A program made the position numbers and the translations under genes. A stretch of DNA of 17,021 nt. Origin: Desulfobacteraceae bacterium (GTDB lineage Bacteria; Desulfobacterota; Desulfobacteria; Desulfobacterales; SURF-15). How positions within the stretch are numbered: position 1 is the stretch's first letter; every line of letters begins with the position of its first letter. The notes beneath the pieces were generated by a model. It saw only the letters and a list, made by a program, of their open reading frames with translations. It searched no databases and was not told the DNA's origin. Shown here one piece after another: positions 12,653-17,021 of this stretch. The stretch is taken from positions 1 through 17,021 of the forward strand of contig QZKK01000120.1 in the NCBI GenBank assembly GCA_003599475.1. The letters run 5' to 3'.

Positions 12653-14953
12653 TTATGGGTTTACGACGATCTTTTCTCCGATCTGAATCGGAGCCCGCGA
12701 TCTATCTTTGCCGGGAGCATAGGACCAGCCGGTCTTCAATCCGACGACGAACCAGGTCAGTGCGCCGACTCCGACAAGAAAGATCGTATCACCTACGATT
12801 CGCATCCAGCGCAGCCATTCCAAAGCCGGGAGCTGGAGGAAATCGGCGCTGCGGGCGTACCACAGGCCGTATGTCATGCTCGCCCAGGCCTGGGCCAGGC
12901 CGACGGGAAGCAGGCTCAATGCGATCATGAGCCCAAGCCCGATGTTCATCGACCAGAAGGCCAGTCTCAGCGGTGCTTCCTTCCAGACGCCTTCGGGCTG
13001 CAGGCGCCTCAATACCACCAGGGTAAGGCCGAGCGCCAGAAGACCGTAGACGCCGAAAAGGGCCGCGTGTCCGTGCAGCGGGGTGGTGTTCAGCCCCTGC
13101 ATGTAGTATAGCGCGATCGGCGGATTGATCATGAATCCGAAGATCCCCGCACCGACCAGGTTCCAGAAGGCGACCCCCATGAAGAATCGAATCGGCCAGC
13201 GGTATTTCTCCATCCAGGGAGCCCGGTTTCCGAGGCGAAAGGTTTCCCAGGCTTCGAAACCGATCAGCGCCAGGGGGACGACCTCCAGCGCGCTGAAGCT
13301 CGCCCCTACAGCCATGATGGATATCGGTGTGCCGGTAAAGTAGAGGTGATGGAAGGTTCCGGGAATACCGGCAAAAAGGTAGATTGCGGAAGACAGCAGC
13401 ACCGCAGCGGTTGCATTTGCGGCCCGAACAAGCCCCAGGCGGGCGAAGATGAAAGCCATGGCCGCGGTTGCAAAGACTTCCATGAAGCCTTCCACCCACA
13501 GATGCACGACCCACCAGCGCCAGTATTCCATGATGGAAAGGTGCGTTCGGGCGCCGTAGAAGAATCCGGATGCGTAGAACAGGCCGATCGCCCCGGAGGC
13601 ACCGGCAAACAGGAGGATAAGCTGCCTTCGATGTCCCTTTTCCTTCAGGGCGGGCCAAAGCCCCCTCAACACCAAAACCAGCCAGAGCAGAAGCCCGGTG
13701 AAGAGTGCGATCTGCCAGAAGCGGCCAAGATCCACATACTCATATCCCTGATGACTGAACCAGAATCCCGCATTCAGGCTGAAAACCTGGCGGATCGAAA
13801 GCCATTCTCCAAGAAGCGAGCCTCCCACCACCACGACCAGCGCGCCGAAGAGAACATTGACTCCCAGGCGCTGGAATTTGGGCTCGCGTCCGCTGGCAGC
13901 CGGTGCAAGGAAAAGTCCGGCGGCCAGAAAGGCCGTGGCGATCCAGAAGACCGCAAGCTGAACATGCCAGGTGCGGGCGGTTGCGTACGGGAGAATCCTG
14001 GAGAGGGGAAGCCCGAAGAAGCCGTCTCCTTCCACCGTGTAGTGGGCAACCAGCGAGCCCAGGAGGACCTGGACGACAAAGAGGGCGATGACGACAACCG
14101 CGTATTTTCCAACCGCCCGCATCGAAGGGGTCGTCACAAAGGCATCCAACGGATCCGATTGAGGAGCCGAAGGAAGCGCTTCCTCCTTGTCGCGGAACAG
14201 CTTGTACCAGACAAGGGCCCCGATTCCGGCCAGAAGAAGCGCGATGCTGACAAGGGACCACATCAGGCTCGAAGCCGTCGGCAGATTGCCGACAAGCGGT
14301 TCATGCGGCCAGTTGTTGGTGTAGGTGACGCCGGTACCGGGTCTTTCGGTCGCTGCCGCCCAGGCGGTCCAGAAGAAAAAGGCGGTCATCGCTGTTCTGC
14401 GGCCCGGATCGGGGACGGCATTTTCATGCAGTGCATAGGCTTCCCGCAGGTCTTTCAGGGATTCCTCCGGGCCGAACAGCGCCTGGTAGTGGGCGGCTGC
14501 TGCGGAAATCGCCTCAGCCCTCTCCGCACTGATCACCACATCCCCTGTGGTGGGGTCGAAGGTGTTGGCGCGCATCTGCCTGCGCATGGCATCGTTTACC
14601 GAAGCCCGGAGGCCGGAATCCAGCATCTCGTAAGGTTTCCCATACTGCTTGCGGCCGATCAGATCCTGCAGCGCCGAGGCTTCCCGGTGGAGCCAGTCGG
14701 CCGACCAGTCGGGTGCCTGATAGGCGCCATGGCCCCAGATCGATCCGACCTGCTGCCCCCCGATACTCTGCCATACCTGCTGCCCGTCGAGGATGTCGTT
14801 TCGGGTGAAAACGGTTCGTCCGGATTCGGTTACCACCCTTTTGGGAATCGGCGGGACTTTCCTGTACACTTCTTTTCCAAACCATCCGAGAATGAAAAAT
14901 GCGACGAAAAGAGATGATCCTAAAATGAACCACAATCGTTTCGTGTTTTGCAT
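12653..14953 (-). CDS. norZ: Quinol-dependent nitric oxide reductase (qNOR)
   Basis: Single-subunit heme-copper-superfamily enzyme reducing 2 NO to N2O in the inner membrane with electrons from quinol. 766 residues, normal for qNOR, with an N-terminal fused cytochrome-like extension lacking a CXXCH heme c site. YTNNWPHEPLVGN (211-223) is characteristic of the quinol type. Metal ligands: H330 in WHVQLAVFW (heme b), H484 and E488 in HLWVEGFMEVF and H535/H536 in GTFHHLYFTG (non-heme iron FeB), and H627 and H629 in LHGHAALFG (heme b3 and b). About 14 membrane segments. Start 14953 is chosen because AAGGAGG lies 7 bases upstream; an in-frame ATG at 15016 would include the sigma-54 promoter. The following gene is a hemerythrin; norR is divergent. 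The organism probably uses it for detoxification; no denitrification genes are nearby. Confidence 0.96.
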   Translation of the reverse strand: MQNTKRLWFILGSSLFVAFFILGWFGKEVYRKVPPIPKRVVTESGRTVFTRNDILDGQQVWQSIGGQQVGSIWGHGAYQAPDWSADWLHREASALQDLIGRKQYGKPYEMLDSGLRASVNDAMRRQMRANTFDPTTGDVVISAERAEAISAAAAHYQALFGPEESLKDLREAYALHENAVPDPGRRTAMTAFFFWTAWAAATERPGTGVTYTNNWPHEPLVGNLPTASSLMWSLVSIALLLAGIGALVWYKLFRDKEEALPSAPQSDPLDAFVTTPSMRAVGKYAVVVIALFVVQVLLGSLVAHYTVEGDGFFGLPLSRILPYATARTWHVQLAVFWIATAFLAAGLFLAPAASGREPKFQRLGVNVLFGALVVVVGGSLLGEWLSIRQVFSLNAGFWFSHQGYEYVDLGRFWQIALFTGLLLWLVLVLRGLWPALKEKGHRRQLILLFAGASGAIGLFYASGFFYGARTHLSIMEYWRWWVVHLWVEGFMEVFATAAMAFIFARLGLVRAANATAAVLLSSAIYLFAGIPGTFHHLYFTGTPISIMAVGASFSALEVVPLALIGFEAWETFRLGNRAPWMEKYRWPIRFFMGVAFWNLVGAGIFGFMINPPIALYYMQGLNTTPLHGHAALFGVYGLLALGLTLVVLRRLQPEGVWKEAPLRLAFWSMNIGLGLMIALSLLPVGLAQAWASMTYGLWYARSADFLQLPALEWLRWMRIVGDTIFLVGVGALTWFVVGLKTGWSYAPGKDRSRAPIQIGEKIVVNP

Positions 14954-14999
14954 GGCCTGCCTCCTTCTTCGGTAATGTTCGATGGATGACTTTTTATTG

Positions 15000-15015
15000 A
15001 GCAAGCCGCATGCCA
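15000..15015 (-). promoter_or_regulatory. Sigma-54 (-24/-12) promoter of norZ
   Basis: Read on the minus strand, TGGCATGCGGCTTGCT matches the consensus TGGCACG-N4-TTGCW with one difference (T for C at position 6). The GG and GC dinucleotides are at exact spacing. Predicted transcription start is about 14989, giving a leader of roughly 35 bases that includes the AAGGAGG site. The divergent norR gene encodes the matching sigma-54 activator. Confidence 0.85.
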
Positions 15016-15027
15016 AACAGTTAGAGT

Positions 15028-15062
15028 GTTCAGTGTTCAGTGTTCAGCGTTCAGTGTTCAGC
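15028..15062. repeat. Heptamer tandem repeat GTTCAGY x5 with CCAGCCGCTGGCC box
   Basis: Five units are GTTCAGT, GTTCAGT, GTTCAGC, GTTCAGT and GTTCAGC, followed by CCAGCCGCTGGCC (15063-15075). This is the same unit and a similar following box as at 7039-7120. It lies just upstream of the norZ promoter. Confidence 0.85.
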
Positions 15063-15090
15063 CCAGCCGCTGGCCGATGCCAAGTTTAAT

Positions 15091-15176
15091 CGTCATTCCG
15101 CCGAAAGCCGAAATCCAGTGTTTTCAATAGCTTCTGGACTCCTCCCGGACATGATCCGGGATCCGCCGGAGTGACG
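15091..15176. repeat. Palindromic dispersed repeat, CGTCATTCCG ... CGGAGTGACG
   Basis: The ends CGTCATTCCGCCG and CGCCGGAGTGACG are near-inverted copies. Inside are ATCCAGT/TTCTGGACT arms and the sub-palindrome CCCGGA-CATGA-TCCGGG (15145-15161). It is related to the element at 11734-11795 and sits between the NorR sites and the norZ promoter. Confidence 0.65.
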
Positions 15177-15243
15177 CGTTTTGGGACTTTTTACGAGAAC
15201 ATTAATTTTAGATTTTGAATTTGTTTCGGATTTCGGATTTCGA

Positions 15244-15283
15244 ATTTGGAATGGAATTGGGGGCTTCGCCACAAATTCCAAAT
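15244..15283. repeat. Inverted repeat ATTTGGAAT / ATTCCAAAT upstream of the NorR sites
   Basis: A 9-bp perfect stem (15244-15252 with 15275-15283) encloses a 22-base loop. The stretch 15195-15283 is AT-rich and full of GATTT/GAATTT words, resembling the low-complexity sequence at 2825-2850. Confidence 0.5.
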
Positions 15284-15287
15284 AGTT

Positions 15288-15343
15288 GTATTTAATACAC
15301 ATACGATCGGTTGTATTTTTAACAACGGTGTTGTATCTTTTAC
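15288..15343. promoter_or_regulatory. Three NorR-type enhancer sites (GT-N7-AC) in the norR-norZ intergenic region
   Basis: Sites GTATTTAATAC (15288-15298), GTATTTTTAAC (15313-15323) and GTATCTTTTAC (15333-15343) are each preceded by TT, giving a repeated TTGTAT. The first lies in a perfect 13-bp palindrome, TGTATTTAATACA. Start-to-start spacing is 25 and 20 bases. E. coli NorR binds three GT-N7-AC sites between norR and norVW, so both the number and core agree with the family. The third site ends 3 bases before the norR ATG. Confidence 0.82.
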
Positions 15344-15346
15344 CTC

Positions 15347-16894
15347 ATGGACAAAATCGACATCCTGATCAACATCGCATTGGATCTGACCTCGGCGTTG
15401 AACGCAGAAAGCCGTTATCAGAGGCTTCTCGATTCACTCCACCGGGTCATTCCCTACGATGCCGCCGCACTGCTTCGCATCGAGAGAAACGAGCTCTATG
15501 TAAAAGCTTCCAAAGGGCTTTCTGAAGATGCAAAGGGACGGCGCTTCTTACGGAAAGAACATCCAAGGCTCGACATCATCTGCAGTTCGAGAGAACCGGT
15601 GCGCTTTCCTGCCGACGCGAAGATTCCGGATCCCTTCGACGGTTTGCTTGCGGATGAAGGGCTGTCGGAAAGCCGCATCCATTCATGTCTGGGGTGTCCT
15701 TTGTTTGTCGGCGACACCCTGATGGGCGCATTGACCGCAGATGCCGTGGACCCCGAGGCGTTCGACGATCTGGATCTGCGCTTTCTGAGTGCCATCGGTG
15801 CGCTGGCCGGTGCCGAAATGCATACCACGGACATGATGAAGGCCCTTGAAGTCACTGCGGAAAAGACGGGTCTGATCGCCCGGGACCTGATGCAGGATTT
15901 CCGGGAAAGAGAGGGGAGGCGGATGGTCGGTGAGGGCGAAATCATGGCGCGCCTGCGAAGGGAAATCGAGCTGGTCGCCGGGTCCGATTTCCCCATCCTG
16001 GTCACCGGAGAGACCGGTACGGGCAAAGAGCTTGTGGCACGGGAGATCCATGCCCTCTCCCGGAGGAGCGAGCGGCCGATCCTTTATCTAAACTGCGCGA
16101 ATCTGACCGAGACGCTGGCTGAAAGCGAGCTGTTCGGACACACCAAGGGGTCTTTTACGGGCGCGGTGAACGACAGGACAGGCAAATTCGAACTTGCCGA
16201 CGGCGGCACTCTTTTTCTGGACGAAGTCGGGGAGCTGCCCCTGTCTCTTCAACCGAGGCTTCTGAGGGTGCTTCAGGAGGGAGAGGTCCAGAAAATCGGA
16301 TCGAGCCGGATTCATCATGTCGACGTGAGACTCATTTCTGCGACCAATCGGAATCTGGAGCGCGAGGTGGTGGCGGGGCGTTTTCGTGCGGATCTCTACC
16401 ATCGCTTGAACGTCTATCCGCTTCATGTGCCGCCGCTTCGCGAGCGCACGGAAGACATCCCGCTTCTGGCCGGCTATTTTTGTCAGAAAGCGCAGCGCCG
16501 GCTCGGCATGGGAACGGTCCGCATCCATGAGGACGCCATCGAAGCGTTGAAGCGCTATCCCTGGCCGGGAAACGTCCGCGAGCTGGAAAATGTGATTACC
16601 CGGGCGGTTCTCAGAGCCTCATCGGAGGTCAAGGATCGAAAACAGGTAAGGATTTTACCCCGCAATCTGGATCTCGGACCCGATTTCACGTTCGAGGCGC
16701 CGCCTGCGGAGCCTGAGTGCGATCCGGACGTGTACGGCGGATTGTTTCTGAGAGAAGCCGTGGACGCATTTCAAAAAATGTTGATCCTTCGCACGGTTGA
16801 AAAAAATCAGGGCAACTGGGCTGCAACCGCAAAGGATCTGGGCATCCATCGAAGCAATCTGTACAAGCTGGCGGTGCGGTTGAAAATCAAGTGA
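15347..16894 (+). CDS. norR: NorR, NO-responsive sigma-54-dependent activator
   Basis: The 515-residue enhancer-binding protein resembles E. coli NorR over its whole length. The N-terminal GAF domain (about 15-165) keeps the mononuclear-iron NO-sensor residues: RFPAD, D95 and D98 in PDPFDGL, and C114 in HSCLGCPLF. The AAA+ domain (about 192-425) has Walker A GETGTGKE (221-228), sigma-54 contact loop GSFTGA (268-273, a variant of GAFTGA), Walker [11 protein letters not shown] (288-297) and Arg-finger region FRADLYHRL (346-354). The Fis-type HTH is at about 470-513 ([20 protein letters not shown]). The start at 15347 aligns with E. coli NorR but has no purine-rich Shine-Dalgarno, and the third NorR site abuts it, so translation may be weak or leaderless and autoregulated. 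It is divergent from norZ, its predicted target. Confidence 0.96.
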   Translation: MDKIDILINIALDLTSALNAESRYQRLLDSLHRVIPYDAAALLRIERNELYVKASKGLSEDAKGRRFLRKEHPRLDIICSSREPVRFPADAKIPDPFDGLLADEGLSESRIHSCLGCPLFVGDTLMGALTADAVDPEAFDDLDLRFLSAIGALAGAEMHTTDMMKALEVTAEKTGLIARDLMQDFREREGRRMVGEGEIMARLRREIELVAGSDFPILVTGETGTGKELVAREIHALSRRSERPILYLNCANLTETLAESELFGHTKGSFTGAVNDRTGKFELADGGTLFLDEVGELPLSLQPRLLRVLQEGEVQKIGSSRIHHVDVRLISATNRNLEREVVAGRFRADLYHRLNVYPLHVPPLRERTEDIPLLAGYFCQKAQRRLGMGTVRIHEDAIEALKRYPWPGNVRELENVITRAVLRASSEVKDRKQVRILPRNLDLGPDFTFEAPPAEPECDPDVYGGLFLREAVDAFQKMLILRTVEKNQGNWAATAKDLGIHRSNLYKLAVRLKIK

Positions 16895-17021
16895 AGAGGA
16901 TAGCAGCATGGAGCATAGAGCAGAGGAAAGAGCATTGAGCTTAAAGAACTTTCTCACGAGCCCGGCCGCTGGCCACTGGATGCTGGATGACTGAAGCGGC
17001 CAGTTTGATCAAACATTAGGA
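16895..17021. repeat. Repeat-containing 3' flank of norR
   Basis: After the norR stop come three near-heptamers AGCATGG, AGCATAG and AGCAGAG (16905-16925). A 7-bp stem GGCCGCT (16964-16970) pairs with AGCGGCC (16995-17001) across a loop containing CTGGATG twice. A perfect 12-bp palindrome GTTTGATCAAAC (17003-17014) ends the window. The stem could act as a terminator, but the T-run is weak. No gene is visible. Confidence 0.5.

Noticed and set aside
13346..14917. Long open frame (about 520 codons) on the + strand
   Set aside because: It is antisense to norZ, whose metal ligands and membrane segments are unambiguous. Its translation is a low-complexity charged sequence typical of a shadow frame.
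14954..15016. N-terminal extension of norZ from an ATG at 15016
   Set aside because: It would place the -24/-12 promoter (15000-15015) inside the coding region. It adds 21 residues unlike qNOR and lacks the AAGGAGG site present before 14953.

Overview
The window is a stretch of bacterial chromosome with 14 supported protein-coding genes and no RNA genes, IS elements or CRISPR. Gene content and the style of the intergenic DNA suggest an anaerobic or microaerophilic Gram-negative bacterium, most likely a deltaproteobacterium (Desulfobacterota). The supporting features are a tripartite tricarboxylate transporter, a sigma-54/NorR-controlled quinol NO reductase, hemerythrins, an encapsulin, and AT-rich spacers full of GCCACGAAGACACGAAG-like, CGTCATTCCG-like and 7-bp tandem repeats. 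The lineage is an inference; no marker gene is present.

Layout, left to right. (1) 1-2793, + strand: a tripartite tricarboxylate transporter operon with a 5'-truncated periplasmic binding protein (TctC/Bug), TctB and TctA. A strong hairpin lies between the binding protein and the membrane genes. (2) 3131-4102, +: a short M29/NicX-like metallo-enzyme. (3) 4285-5795, +: a hemerythrin-like protein ending in an encapsulin cargo-loading peptide, followed by a family 1 encapsulin shell gene. Together they encode a predicted di-iron nanocompartment. (4) 5865-8702: D-alanine-D-alanine ligase (-) divergent from a MocR/GabR-type PLP-dependent regulator (+), a DdlR-ddl-like arrangement. (5) 8783-8971, -: a 62-residue two-helix membrane protein (PLDc_N type). 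(6) 9169-11634, -: a tightly overlapping operon of secreted PEBP/YbhB-like protein, NodB-like polysaccharide deacetylase and a GNAT-type protein. (7) 11986-14953, -: quinol-dependent nitric oxide reductase (norZ) followed by a second, non-encapsulated hemerythrin, closed by a rho-independent terminator. (8) 15347-16894, +: NorR, divergent from norZ. Three regularly arranged GT-N7-AC sites lie just before norR, and a near-consensus -24/-12 promoter lies in front of norZ.

How it fits together: regions 3 and 7-8 look like defence against O2 and NO. NorR would sense NO through its GAF-domain iron and use sigma-54 to switch on norZ and the soluble hemerythrin. The encapsulated hemerythrin would bind O2 or NO, or hold iron, inside a protein shell. 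No NorR site was seen in front of the encapsulin operon, so a shared regulation is only a hypothesis.

The most unusual non-coding feature is a set of unrelated heptamer tandem repeats (CCCGCAA, ATCCCTA, GTTCAGN, CCRCTTA, AGCATRG), plus one octamer, placed at gene boundaries. In two cases they overlap the stop codon of the neighbouring gene.
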